In this document: positions 42,809 through 51,827 of the stretch, one piece after another | Layout of the letters: each line of letters starts with the position of its first letter | Position numbering within the stretch: the stretch's first letter is position 1 | From: an uncultured Anaerotruncus sp. | GTDB taxonomy: Bacteria > Bacillota > Clostridia > Oscillospirales > Acutalibacteraceae | DNA: 64,000 nucleotides | Direction of reading: 5' to 3' | NCBI GenBank assembly: GCA_900539775.1 | Contig: UQDL01000002.1 | Coordinates: forward strand, 291,751-355,750 | Position numbers and translations under genes: made by a program | The notes under the pieces: model-generated | Seen by the model: the letters and a program-made list of their open reading frames with translations, nothing else | The model's database searches: none | Told to the model about the DNA's origin: nothing

Positions 42809-43888
42809 TTAAACCTTATATTTTTTATCAAATGCCTTTACGCTTTCATACCAATAAGCAAAAGCGGCATCACTGCGCTTATCGCTTAATTCGGACGAAT
42901 AATCGGTTTTGAGCAATTCGCCCAAATAATTTGTTGTTTTTTCCGCACCGAAATAATTACAATGCGAGCCTCCGTCTCTGTAATCGGCTTTAATATCAAA
43001 ATCGATTTCATCAAAAAGGAGATTAAAATCAACAAATTGAACAGAGTTTTCCTCAGCAATTTCAACCACGGCATTATGCTTATAATAATCCCAAGAATCA
43101 TTACTCGGCATTTCAACCAAAAGCGGAGTTATTCCGTTTTCACGGCAAAGCTGAATCATCTTTTTCAAATACATCAAATCCTCGTTGCCGACGGGATTTG
43201 AAATATCGCTTTCTTTCATGTTGCTGTTTGCCTTTGCCGCCTTTACGCTGTTGTTAAAATTATAGCCATGGTCAATAGCCATATATCCCGTTTGCTTTCT
43301 GTTTTCCTGAAGATCCTTTGGCTTGAGAGTTTTCCATCTGTTATGAAACCTGAAAATGGAGAACTTACTCATAACGGTATCCTGAAATTCATCGGCATTA
43401 AGATTATTATAAAAATCATCAAGCTTTTTGCGTGTTTTAGCCGCAGTTTGATAAAGCTTGCCGTGCTTTTTTCCGTTTGGATTGAATGCACCGGCATTTT
43501 CATAAAGCATATCGGTTTCTATAATTAAAACCTTTGGTTTTTGAGTTTGAAGCACCTCTTTTAAAAAGCCGTATGATTCAACCGTTGTTTGATGCGGCTT
43601 TGAAATAACACAAGAGGTGTAGCCGTAATTAGACCAAAGAGTTGTAGGCACAAAAGCACTGTAAAGATTGCTGCTGCCGATTCCGACTATATCAAGAGAA
43701 TTTTCCGGCTCAAGCAAGAAACTGTATGCCTTATTAAATCTGTTTTTATAAGTTGTTGCCCTGGATTTTGAGAATACTCCTGCCGAGAGCGATTGAAGAA
43801 TTATTATAAACACAAGCACAAAAGATACGGTTTTAACAAAGCTGATAACATTTGGCTTTGTGAATATCTTTTTTTCTGATTTTTCCAT
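42809..43888 (-). CDS. DltD-like SGNH-fold envelope acyltransferase/hydrolase
   Basis: The 359-residue protein has one N-terminal membrane anchor (about 15-37) and an extracellular SGNH-type domain: the nucleophile serine lies in VGIGSSNLYSA and the C-terminal D-x-x-H pair in DYRDGGSHCNYFG. This matches DltD and AlgJ/AlgX-like partners of MBOAT enzymes, which finish acyl transfer to wall or polysaccharide on the outside. Start is uncertain: ATG at 43888 has AAAGGA about 13 bases upstream; ATG at 43936, overlapping the MBOAT gene end with AGGA nine bases before, is an alternative. It is the last gene of an A-C-B-D type cassette. Confidence 0.8.
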   Translation of the reverse strand: MEKSEKKIFTKPNVISFVKTVSFVLVFIIILQSLSAGVFSKSRATTYKNRFNKAYSFLLEPENSLDIVGIGSSNLYSAFVPTTLWSNYGYTSCVISKPHQTTVESYGFLKEVLQTQKPKVLIIETDMLYENAGAFNPNGKKHGKLYQTAAKTRKKLDDFYNNLNADEFQDTVMSKFSIFRFHNRWKTLKPKDLQENRKQTGYMAIDHGYNFNNSVKAAKANSNMKESDISNPVGNEDLMYLKKMIQLCRENGITPLLVEMPSNDSWDYYKHNAVVEIAEENSVQFVDFNLLFDEIDFDIKADYRDGGSHCNYFGAEKTTNYLGELLKTDYSSELSDKRSDAAFAYWYESVKAFDKKYKV

Positions 43889-43922
43889 AGAAACAGTTTT
43901 TCCTTTCTGAATATCTCTTAAA

Positions 43923-45497
43923 TCAGAAGTTTGCATAAATAAGATCCTGCACACCGTATTCCTGACCGTAAGCGCCGAAAATAATTATCACAAGAATCGC
44001 CGCCATATAGAGCACGAATTTAACGGGGAAAGGAAGCTTGGCAACCTTTTCACGAACGGATATGCCTTTTTCATTTATAACACCGACGATGAAAATAACA
44101 ACAACGCCGATTGCGATAACCACATAATCCTTTGCATCAATGCCGAGACCGTTTCCGCTACCCGGCACAATTGATTTTAAATCAAAACCGGTAAACACGG
44201 AAACAAACATTTTTAAAGCCCTTTTGAGACCTTTTGCTCTGAATATGAGCATACCGCCGTTTACAATAACAAAGGTGCGCAGCATTTGAAAAATGCCAAA
44301 CGCCTTTGATTTTCTGTTTATTTTGCAAGCTTTGCAAAATTTTGCCGAGAGCGGCTCGAAAAACAAGCCAAGCATCATAAGCAAATAGTAATAAAGGCCG
44401 TAAGCAATATATTTCCAGCCGGAGCCGTGCCAAAATCCATTTGCAAACCAAACGAAAAACAGCGCAATTGCAGTTGGAATAAGATTTGCATAATAAGGGC
44501 TGAACTTGCCCCTGGCGGATTTTGCCAACTTCATAAACGGCTTTGAAAGCGAAATGGGATAAAAAATATAATCACGCAGCCAAGCGCCGAGAGTAATATG
44601 CCATCTTTGCCAAAATTCATTTATTGATTTTGCAAAAAACGGGCGATTAAAGTTTGGCGGCATTTCAATGCCCATCATTTGCCCCATACCGTTTACAACA
44701 TCCATAACACCGGAAAACTCGCAATAAAGCTGCAGGGTGTAAAAAAGAATAGCCGCAACAATCACAAGACCGCCGTATTTTTCATTGTGATTAAACACAT
44801 TATTTACAAGGATTGCCGCTCTGTCTGCAATAACAACCTTTTTGAAAAGCCCCCAAATAATGAGCTGCACGCCGAAATACAAATTTTTAAAATTGAAATC
44901 AGCGCCTTTATTGAGCTGAGTGCCGAGCTGATCCCACCTTGCAACAGGGCCTTCAACAACCGTGAGCATAAACGAAAGATAAAGAGAGATTCGCAGCGGA
45001 TTTTTTTCTGCTTTAAATCTGCCTCTGTAAACATCCGTTAAATAGCTGACGGCTTGCAGGGTATAGAAAGAAATACCCATTGGGTGAACTAAATTCAGCT
45101 TTGGAATTTCCGTGCCTAAAAAGTGATTTGCGGCACCGCCGAAGAAGTTAAAATATTTAAGAAAAATCAAAAGCCCCATAGACACTGCAACGCCGCCTGC
45201 AAGTGCAAGCCCTTTAAGGCGCTTGTAATGCTCCTTAAGCTTTTTGCGCTCTGCTTTTTCAAGATCTTTCTTTTTTTCTTTAAATTTATCATTAAGCTTT
45301 TGAATTACAAGCCCCATTCCCCACACCATAAGGGTGGTAGCGGCCAAATATTCAAATCTGCCTTTTGTGGCAACAAGATAAAACACCCAAGAGCCAACAA
45401 GCAGAACACACCACTTTGCCTTTTTCGGCACAACTGTGTAAAGCAGAAAGGTTATGCCGAAATAAGCAATAAAAAATACAAATGAGGTATAGCTCAT
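43923..45497 (-). CDS. MBOAT-family O-acyltransferase (DltB/AlgI-like)
   Basis: The 524-residue polytopic membrane protein has about eleven helices and the MBOAT signature with catalytic histidine in WFANGFWHGSGWKYIAYG, plus FNRPFFAKSINEFWQRWHITLGAWLRDYI on consecutive reading, a hallmark of AlgI/DltB proteins. It moves an acyl group from a carrier across the membrane. The start has GAGGA eight bases upstream, within the end of the carrier protein gene, four bases away. Length exceeds typical DltB (about 400) and is closer to AlgI-type acyltransferases (about 470-520). Confidence 0.93.
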   Translation of the reverse strand: MSYTSFVFFIAYFGITFLLYTVVPKKAKWCVLLVGSWVFYLVATKGRFEYLAATTLMVWGMGLVIQKLNDKFKEKKKDLEKAERKKLKEHYKRLKGLALAGGVAVSMGLLIFLKYFNFFGGAANHFLGTEIPKLNLVHPMGISFYTLQAVSYLTDVYRGRFKAEKNPLRISLYLSFMLTVVEGPVARWDQLGTQLNKGADFNFKNLYFGVQLIIWGLFKKVVIADRAAILVNNVFNHNEKYGGLVIVAAILFYTLQLYCEFSGVMDVVNGMGQMMGIEMPPNFNRPFFAKSINEFWQRWHITLGAWLRDYIFYPISLSKPFMKLAKSARGKFSPYYANLIPTAIALFFVWFANGFWHGSGWKYIAYGLYYYLLMMLGLFFEPLSAKFCKACKINRKSKAFGIFQMLRTFVIVNGGMLIFRAKGLKRALKMFVSVFTGFDLKSIVPGSGNGLGIDAKDYVVIAIGVVVIFIVGVINEKGISVREKVAKLPFPVKFVLYMAAILVIIIFGAYGQEYGVQDLIYANF

Positions 45498-45501
45498 TTA
45501 A

Positions 45502-45732
45502 TTAGTCCTCGTCTTCAAGCCTTTTTATCATATTATAGATTGATTTTACCGATTCAAAATTTTCCGGCACAATATCTTCTGCCGTAATTTCAACATCAAA
45601 TTCATCAGAAAGCTCTGCAACAAGCTGAATCATTGCAAGAGAATCGAACACCTTATTTTTGATAAGCTCGGTATCCTCTGTGAAATCATAACCTGGTTTA
45701 ACTGATTTAAGCACTTCAATAAGTTCTTCCAT
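45502..45732 (-). CDS. Acyl carrier protein (DltC-like)
   Basis: The 76-residue four-helix carrier has the phosphopantetheine serine in VFDSLAMIQL (about residue 31), and the acidic composition of carrier proteins. The D-S-L motif lies where DltC has D-S-M/F-x. It sits between the adenylating enzyme and the MBOAT gene, 24 bp and 4 bp away, with an AAAGGAG ribosome site. It should hold the activated acyl group as a thioester for the MBOAT protein. Confidence 0.92.
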   Translation of the reverse strand: MEELIEVLKSVKPGYDFTEDTELIKNKVFDSLAMIQLVAELSDEFDVEITAEDIVPENFESVKSIYNMIKRLEDED

Positions 45733-45755
45733 TTTTACTGCTCCTTTAAAATTTT

Positions 45756-47282
45756 TTATTTATTTTGTGCTGCCTGCGCAGCAAGGGATTTTAAATAAAC
45801 TCTGTCTATCTTGCCGTTTTGATTATGCGGCATTTGCTTGAGCTTAACGCAAAGATTGGGAATAAGATAAGGCGGCAGCTTTGTGCCAAGATAAGAAAGC
45901 ACAGCGGCTTCATCTGTTTTCTTTGCGCAGTAATAGATAATAATTCTGTCTGTTTTATCGCAATAAACACAGGCACATTCCTGCATTTTTTCCATTGAAG
46001 CGGCAGCGGTTTCAATTTCGCCGAGCTCAATGCGATAACCCATATGCTTAATTTGAAAATCTTTTCTTGTGATATACATTATCTCGCCGAATTCATTCAG
46101 GCGCACAAGATCGCCCGTTTTATAAACCGTTTCGGGATATGCGTCATTAAGCGGATTTTGCACAAATGCGGCCTTGGTTTTTTCGGGATTATTATAATAA
46201 CCGCTTGCCAGGAAAGAGCCCCTTGCATAAAGCTCGCCCTCTTCACCCGGTTGAGCCTCAACACCCTTATCATTAACTATCATAACATCACAATTATCGC
46301 AATGCCTGCCGATCGGAAGCGGCTCATCATCACGGAATTTGCGATTAACAACATAATATGTGCAGATATCGGTTGTTTCCGTTGGGCCGTAAAGATTTGC
46401 AAAAAGAGTGTTTTCGGGCAAATTATTTATCCAATAATTAAGTTGCTTGGTGGGCATAACCTCGCCTGCAAAAAGCACTTTATTAAGATACTTAGGCTTT
46501 TGAAAATCAAAAACCTTGAAATTTGAAACCATTGAAATGGCAGACGGAACCCAATAAATAGTGTTTGCCTTATATTCATCCAAAAATTCAACAAGCTTTA
46601 TCGGAAAAGAAAAATACATTTTCGGCACAATTGCAAGGGTTGCACCGTTTCTGAGCGTTGAATAAACATCTGTTACAGACATTGAAAAATAAAACGGAGT
46701 TTGATTTGCAAACACGGTTTCCGATGTGATATCAAAGGTGCTTGAAACCCATTCGGAATACGCCATAACGCTTTTATGGCTTACAACGGCACCCTTTGGA
46801 ACTCCTGTTGAGCCTGAGGTGAAAAGCGCATAAAGCGGATCCGTGTCTATCTGCCTGCTGCGTATTTGAGCAAGCTTTTCTGAATTGATTTCGCAGGAAA
46901 GAGCCTCTTCAAGATCAAAAATTTCACCTGAAAACTCAAGCTGCAAAGCATTTTCGTGATGTTTCTTATCCGTGATAACGGCAACCGGTGAAAGCGCACC
47001 GAATATCTTATTTATTCTTGCGGGCGGCATTTCACTGTCTATCACAACATAAAAATTCCCACTGTAAACAACACCGAGCATAGCCGAAATTGTGTTTACA
47101 CATTTATCAAAATAAACTGCAATCGGCTTGTTTTTTGTGCCCGTTTTGCTCAATGCCGAGCCTATGCTTTGCGCACGCTCAAGCAATTCGGCATAAGTTA
47201 CGGAATCGTTTAAATCCACAAAAGCAGTTTTATCTTTATATTTTATTGCATTTTCTTCAAGAAAAGTGAGAATGTTTTTCAT
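45756..47282 (-). CDS. DltA-like adenylating enzyme with altered substrate pocket
   Basis: The 508-residue ANL-superfamily ligase has the P-loop LFTSGSTGVPKG (about 153-164), NLYGPTETTD (about 296-306), YKTGDLVR, and the catalytic lysine in HNQNGKIDR, and should load the adjacent carrier protein. It aligns with Bacillus DltA at an offset of three residues. There the amino-group-binding aspartate (near 197, in FDLSVMD) is replaced by Ser200 (FSMSVTD), and the D-Ala-selecting cysteine (near 269, in CGEVLP) by Ala272 (FAGEVMP). D-alanine may therefore not be the substrate. The start is ATG at 47282 with GGGA upstream; the frame stays open to an ATG at 47396, so an extension of 38 residues is possible. 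Confidence 0.85.
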   Translation of the reverse strand: MKNILTFLEENAIKYKDKTAFVDLNDSVTYAELLERAQSIGSALSKTGTKNKPIAVYFDKCVNTISAMLGVVYSGNFYVVIDSEMPPARINKIFGALSPVAVITDKKHHENALQLEFSGEIFDLEEALSCEINSEKLAQIRSRQIDTDPLYALFTSGSTGVPKGAVVSHKSVMAYSEWVSSTFDITSETVFANQTPFYFSMSVTDVYSTLRNGATLAIVPKMYFSFPIKLVEFLDEYKANTIYWVPSAISMVSNFKVFDFQKPKYLNKVLFAGEVMPTKQLNYWINNLPENTLFANLYGPTETTDICTYYVVNRKFRDDEPLPIGRHCDNCDVMIVNDKGVEAQPGEEGELYARGSFLASGYYNNPEKTKAAFVQNPLNDAYPETVYKTGDLVRLNEFGEIMYITRKDFQIKHMGYRIELGEIETAAASMEKMQECACVYCDKTDRIIIYYCAKKTDEAAVLSYLGTKLPPYLIPNLCVKLKQMPHNQNGKIDRVYLKSLAAQAAQNK

Positions 47283-47415
47283 AATAATTCCCGTAACCTT
47301 TCCGGCTGCCTGCAAATTAAAACCCGATAAAGCGCCTGAAGCAGCCATGCAAACGCTTTTGGAAAAGTTGTTTATCGCATCTGTACTAACACGCATAATA
47401 CAGCTTTCATACGAA

Positions 47416-47444
47416 ACTATAACACAGCGTATATACGTTGTCAA
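47416..47444 (-). promoter_or_regulatory. Promoter of the Dlt-like operon with a palindromic spacer
   Basis: Minus strand TTGACA, 17 bp, TATAGT. The spacer contains CGTATATACG (47428-47437), a perfect 10-bp palindrome where a repressor would block polymerase. The leader is about 127 nt and contains partial inverted repeats (AAAGCG/CGCTTT). Bases 47445-47585 are AT-rich, without visible genes. Confidence 0.75.
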
Positions 47445-47585
47445 CAAAAATAAAATAAAAAATTATTAAGTTTTTTTTAAGACTTTTTATACAATACGAC
47501 AAGAGAATAATCCCAATTAAAAGCAGCACACCAATTCACTTGCGTTTAGGCGGTAAACAAAAGGCAATAAAAAAGCGCAGAGCAC

Positions 47586-47616
47586 AAAAAATGCCCGCAA
47601 CAATCTATTGCGGGCA
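47586..47616 (-). terminator. Terminator of the htpG-kinase unit
   Basis: Minus strand TGCCCGCAA, seven-base loop, TTGCGGGCA, then six T, 25 bp after the kinase stop. Confidence 0.9.
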
Positions 47617-47640
47617 TAATGTGCAAAAGCACATCTGAAT

Positions 47641-48237
47641 TTATTCTTTATTAACCGCAGCAAAAATGAGATCGGCGCAATTATCGGTGCCTATTGAGGT
47701 GCTGTTTAAGCAAAGATCATAGTTTTGGCATTTACCCCATTGCCTGTCGGTATAATAATTATAATTTATACGGCGGCGCTTATCCGTTTCTCTCATAAGC
47801 CTTACCGCTTCCTTTTCCGTGCGGCTTTCATGATACTGAACAACACGCTGAGCCTTAGTGGCCTCATCGCCGTAAATAAACACATTCAGGCAATCATCAC
47901 GATCTTCTAAAATGTAATCGGCGCATCTGCCGACAATTACACACGGGCCTTTTGCGGCAAGCTCCAAAATAAGTTTGCGCTGAACGGCATAAACACGATC
48001 CTCCATTGAAGCACCGCCGCCGTCTCTGCTGACAAAGCCATAAGAAAATATGCTTTTAAAGGGAGAATATTCTCCGGCCTGAGCCACAAATTCCTCTGCA
48101 AAACCGGTTTCCTTGGCAACCTCTGAAATAAGCTCTTTATCATAATAAGCCCAACCGAGTTTTTTTGCAAGTTCCTCGCCGATATATCTGCCGCCGCTGC
48201 CGAATTCACGGCTGATGGTTACAGTATTATATTTCAT
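47641..48237 (-). CDS. Cytidylate-kinase-like family protein
   Basis: The 198-residue P-loop protein begins NTVTISREFGSGGRYIGEELAKKLGWAYYDKELI in reading, the opening of the 'cytidylate kinase-like' (Cmk-2 type) group, with GPCVIVGRCADYIL and the lid region RLMRETDKRRRINYNYYTDRQWG. The family is common in Clostridia beside unrelated genes, and its substrate has not been settled; CMP kinase activity is not assured since real Cmk is normally larger (about 220). A GGAGG site precedes the ATG. It lies 76 bp after htpG with no terminator between, so it may be read from the heat-shock promoter. Confidence 0.85.
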   Translation of the reverse strand: MKYNTVTISREFGSGGRYIGEELAKKLGWAYYDKELISEVAKETGFAEEFVAQAGEYSPFKSIFSYGFVSRDGGGASMEDRVYAVQRKLILELAAKGPCVIVGRCADYILEDRDDCLNVFIYGDEATKAQRVVQYHESRTEKEAVRLMRETDKRRRINYNYYTDRQWGKCQNYDLCLNSTSIGTDNCADLIFAAVNKE

Positions 48238-48313
48238 AACGATTCCTCCCGAGGATTATTTACAATTACATTTTACAATTTTACAAAACATAAATCAAGA
48301 GGAAAGCGGCAGA

Positions 48314-50200
48314 TTACATTAAATCTGCAACCATATCGGCAAATTCTGTTGGATTTTCAACCTCAAGGCCGCTTACGAGGCGAGCTTCGTTATAAAGAAT
48401 TTTAGTGTATTTTTCAAGCTTTTGTTTATCACTTGCAAAAAGCTCAAACAGTTTTTCGGCAACCTTATGGTCTTTATTTATTTCAAGCACAAGCTGAGCT
48501 TTAACGCCGTTGTTACCGCCCGGCATACGGCTGAGAATTTTTGCCATATCAAGAGAAACATAACCCTCTGAAGAAAGGCAAACAGCGTGTGATCCGAGCT
48601 TATCGGAAAATTTAACTGCAGTTACATCATCGCCGAGCCAATTTTTCATTTCATCAAGCATTTCTTTGGAAGCCTCATTTTTTTCCGTAAGAGCTTTCTT
48701 TTCTTCCTCGCTTGAAAGATTTAAATCATCCTTACAGATATTTGCAAATTGCTTACCGTCATATTCCATAAGCATTTGCACTGCAAATTCATCCACATCA
48801 TCGGTGAAGCAAAGCACATCAAAGCCCTTAGCAACAACAGCCTCCGTTTGAGGAAGCAAGGCGATTTTTTCCGGAGCTTCGCCGCAGGCATAATAAATTT
48901 TTTCCTGGCCATCTGCCATGTTTTCAATGTATTCTTTGAGTGTTACATACTTGTTTTCCTTAACGGATTTAAAAATCATTAAATCTTTAAGCCCGTCTTT
49001 CTCTGCGCCGTAATTGGAATAAACACCCCATTTGATTTGAACACCGAAAACATCAAAGAATTTTTCATATTTTTCCCTGTTGTTTACAAGCATCTTTTTG
49101 AGCTCTGATTTAATTTTTCTGTCTATTGCTTTAGCAATAATTCTAACCTGATGATCCTGCTGCAATGTTTCTCTGCTTATATTAAGATTAAGATCTGCAG
49201 AATCAACAATACCCTTAACAAAGCTGAAATAATCCGGCACAAGATCCGAGCATTTTTCCATTATCATAACGCCGTTTGTATAAAGCGCAAGGCCCTTTTC
49301 ATATTCCTTGGAATAATAATCAAACGGTGCGGCAGACGGAATATATATTATTGAATCAAATGTTGCAGTGCCTTCCGATTTGAAGTGAATAACATCAAGC
49401 GGATCATGATAATCAGCAAAACGGGATTTATAAAAATCGTTATATTCCTCTTCTTTGATTTCATTTTTGTTTTTGCGCCAAAGCGGAACCATTGAATTAA
49501 GGGTTTCAACAGCGGTTTCTTCCTTATATTCGCCCTCTTTTTCCGGATCAGGAACGGAATGAGTTGTTTCCATTTTAATAGGATAGCGAATATAATCGCT
49601 GTATTTCTTAACAAGCTCTGTTATTGTGAACTGCTCAAGAAAATGAGAATAATCTTCTGTTTCCGTATCATCTTTCATATAAAGAGTAATAACGGTGCCT
49701 GCATTTTCCTTTTCGCATTCTTCAAGAGTATAGCCGTCTGCGCCCTCCGAAATCCACTTATGAGCCGTTTCTTCACCATAAGCTTTTGAAACAACCTCAA
49801 CCTTTTTTGCAACCATAAATGAGGAATAGAATCCAACACCGAATTGGCCGATAACCTCAATATCCTTTTCCTTGGCATCCTCGTTTTCATTTTTGAAATT
49901 AAGTGAGCCGGATTTTGCAATTGTGCCGAGATTTGATTCAAGTTCGTCCGCAGTCATTCCGATACCGTTATCCGAAATTGTGAGCGTGCGTGCTTCTTTA
50001 TCGGCTGAAATAAATATTTCAAAATCATCTTTATCCATGCCGACGGAAGTGTCTGTGAGCGATTTAAAATAAAGCTTATCAATGGCATCGGAAGCATTTG
50101 AAATTAGCTCTCTTAAAAAGATTTCCTTATTGGTATAAATTGAATTGATCATCATATCAAGCAGCTTTTTCGATTCTGCTTTAAATTGTTTTTTTCTCAT
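48314..50200 (-). CDS. htpG: Chaperone protein HtpG (Hsp90)
   Basis: The 628-residue Hsp90 has the GHKL ATPase domain (about 1-220) with LRELISNASDAIDKL, DNGIGMTADEL and QFGVGFYSSFMVA, followed by the middle domain with the catalytic-arginine region NISRETLQQD and a C-terminal dimer domain. Length matches bacterial HtpG. A perfect CIRCE element lies at the transcription start, so HrcA heat-shock control is expected. The ATG lies 23 bp from the CIRCE element. Confidence 0.98.
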   Translation of the reverse strand: MRKKQFKAESKKLLDMMINSIYTNKEIFLRELISNASDAIDKLYFKSLTDTSVGMDKDDFEIFISADKEARTLTISDNGIGMTADELESNLGTIAKSGSLNFKNENEDAKEKDIEVIGQFGVGFYSSFMVAKKVEVVSKAYGEETAHKWISEGADGYTLEECEKENAGTVITLYMKDDTETEDYSHFLEQFTITELVKKYSDYIRYPIKMETTHSVPDPEKEGEYKEETAVETLNSMVPLWRKNKNEIKEEEYNDFYKSRFADYHDPLDVIHFKSEGTATFDSIIYIPSAAPFDYYSKEYEKGLALYTNGVMIMEKCSDLVPDYFSFVKGIVDSADLNLNISRETLQQDHQVRIIAKAIDRKIKSELKKMLVNNREKYEKFFDVFGVQIKWGVYSNYGAEKDGLKDLMIFKSVKENKYVTLKEYIENMADGQEKIYYACGEAPEKIALLPQTEAVVAKGFDVLCFTDDVDEFAVQMLMEYDGKQFANICKDDLNLSSEEEKKALTEKNEASKEMLDEMKNWLGDDVTAVKFSDKLGSHAVCLSSEGYVSLDMAKILSRMPGGNNGVKAQLVLEINKDHKVAEKLFELFASDKQKLEKYTKILYNEARLVSGLEVENPTEFADMVADLM

Positions 50201-50223
50201 TATAATTCACCCTCAATTTAAAA

Positions 50224-50250
50224 TTAGCACTCTTCGTAACCGAGTGCTAA
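50224..50250 (-). promoter_or_regulatory. CIRCE operator of htpG (HrcA binding site)
   Basis: TTAGCACTC, nine-base spacer, GAGTGCTAA: a perfect match to the CIRCE inverted repeat. It begins at the predicted +1 of the htpG promoter, the usual position for HrcA repression. Confidence 0.95.
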
Positions 50251-50255
50251 TTATT

Positions 50256-50283
50256 ATTATAGTACGATTTTTTCATTTGTCAA
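50256..50283 (-). promoter_or_regulatory. Promoter of htpG
   Basis: Minus strand TTGACA, 16 bp, TATAAT, directly followed by CIRCE. Confidence 0.85.
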
Positions 50284-50311
50284 CATAATAATCATTAAAT
50301 CTTTTTGAACA

Positions 50312-50370
50312 AAAAATCCGCAAGCTTTCGACGCAAACCTTTATATTTCGGTTTCGCCTAATCACCTGCG
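50312..50370 (-). terminator. Structured terminator overlapping the cca stop codon
   Basis: Minus strand AAATCCGCA pairs with TGCGGATTT across a 40-base loop that has an inner AAACC/GGTTT stem, then a T-run. The left arm includes the last codons of cca. Confidence 0.6.
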
Positions 50371-51698
50371 GATTTTATATTTACTGCGTATTCAAGCAGC
50401 ACGCTGTGTATATTTTCTATTTTTTTATTTGCGGCAAGCAACAACAACTTATCAAGAATTTTTCCGATTTCCCTGCCGTTACAACCTATTTTTTTTAGAT
50501 CACTGCCGTTTATTTTTAAATCAGAAACACGCCACGGCGTGCCTTTATCAATCATTTGCACAGCCTTTTCACGAATTTTCAAGAGCTTTTCCAATTCCGT
50601 GGCAATTTTTTCCGGATTGTGAGCCTTTAAATCCGCAACGCGAACATCAAGCAAATCAAGAGTAAGAGACGGATTTAAGAGCACAAACCAATCGCCCAAC
50701 TTAATATTATCCACATCTGCCACGGATTGATGCCAGCGAACAAGAGCTGTAATTCGGTTATAAACCTTATTGGACACCTTTAGTCTTTTAAGCACTTGCC
50801 CTGCAATAACCGCGCCCACCGGTGCGTGAGTCTTAAAATGATCCGTTCCGTTTAAATCTGTTTTTTTAACATAAGGCTTTCCTATATCGTGAAGCAACAG
50901 GGCCAGCCGCAAAACAGGATCTGCCGGAGCATATGAAACGGCACGAATTATGTGCTCATAAACATCACAGCAATGCCAAGGCGTATTTTGAGCACATCCC
51001 ACGGAAGGCTTTAATTCAGGAATCACAACAGAAATAACAGATGAATAATCACGCAAAATGCGAATAACATTTTTTCCGCACAGCATTTTCAAAAGTTCGG
51101 CGCAAATGCGCTCCGCCGAAACATTTTTTAAAAGATTTTCATTTTTAAGCAGCGCATCACGAGTTTCTTTTTCGATTTCAAAATCGAGCACGGATGCAAA
51201 TCGCAAGGCACGCATTATACGAAGCGCATCCTCTTTAAATCTTTTGTTTGGATCGCCGACGGCTCTTATTATTCCGTTTTGCAAATCCTGCCTTCCGCCA
51301 AACAAATCAACAATGCCGCTTTCATCATTATAGGCCATAGCATTTACTGTAAAATCACGGCGGAGCAAATCCTCTTTAAGTTTTCTGACGAATTCAACAC
51401 TTTCCGGATGGCGGGAATCTTTATAATCGCCATCCTTGCGAAAAGCCGTTATCTCATAAGGCTTTTTATTTACCAAAGCAGTTACCGTGCCGTGCTTCAA
51501 ACCCGTTTCTATATGGCGAATATTGCATTTTTCCAGCACGGAAATAATTTCACACGGTGTTGCGGAAGTGGTGATATCCACATCATCAAACGGCCTTCCC
51601 AGCAAAGAATCACGCACGCAGCCGCCCACGGCATACGCCTCAAAGCCGCTTTTAATAAAACAATTTATAAGCATTTTCGCATCATTTGGCAGCTGCAT
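50358..51698 (-). CDS. cca: CCA tRNA nucleotidyltransferase / poly(A) polymerase family, with HD domain
   Basis: The 446-residue class II nucleotidyltransferase shows YAVGGCVRDSLLGRPFDDVDITTSA (GG-V-R-D and D-x-D metal motifs), RRDFTVNAMAYN, and a C-terminal HD-type region LLLHDIGKP with HFKTHAPVGA. It repairs or adds the 3' CCA of tRNAs; all tRNA genes seen here already encode CCA, so repair is the likelier role, and a poly(A) polymerase function cannot be excluded. The ATG at 51698 follows GAGGAGGGTG; the frame extends upstream without a ribosome site. Confidence 0.93.
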   Translation of the reverse strand: MQLPNDAKMLINCFIKSGFEAYAVGGCVRDSLLGRPFDDVDITTSATPCEIISVLEKCNIRHIETGLKHGTVTALVNKKPYEITAFRKDGDYKDSRHPESVEFVRKLKEDLLRRDFTVNAMAYNDESGIVDLFGGRQDLQNGIIRAVGDPNKRFKEDALRIMRALRFASVLDFEIEKETRDALLKNENLLKNVSAERICAELLKMLCGKNVIRILRDYSSVISVVIPELKPSVGCAQNTPWHCCDVYEHIIRAVSYAPADPVLRLALLLHDIGKPYVKKTDLNGTDHFKTHAPVGAVIAGQVLKRLKVSNKVYNRITALVRWHQSVADVDNIKLGDWFVLLNPSLTLDLLDVRVADLKAHNPEKIATELEKLLKIREKAVQMIDKGTPWRVSDLKINGSDLKKIGCNGREIGKILDKLLLLAANKKIENIHSVLLEYAVNIKSAGD

Positions 51699-51827
51699 AA
51701 TCACCCTCCTCAACACAAATTTAAAAATCACAATCCATTTTGATAAAACCTGCGAATTTGACAGCCGAAGCAGTTTCAAAAGCATTTGCGCTGTTGCCCC
51801 TGCATAAGTGGATTTAATTACAACAAA

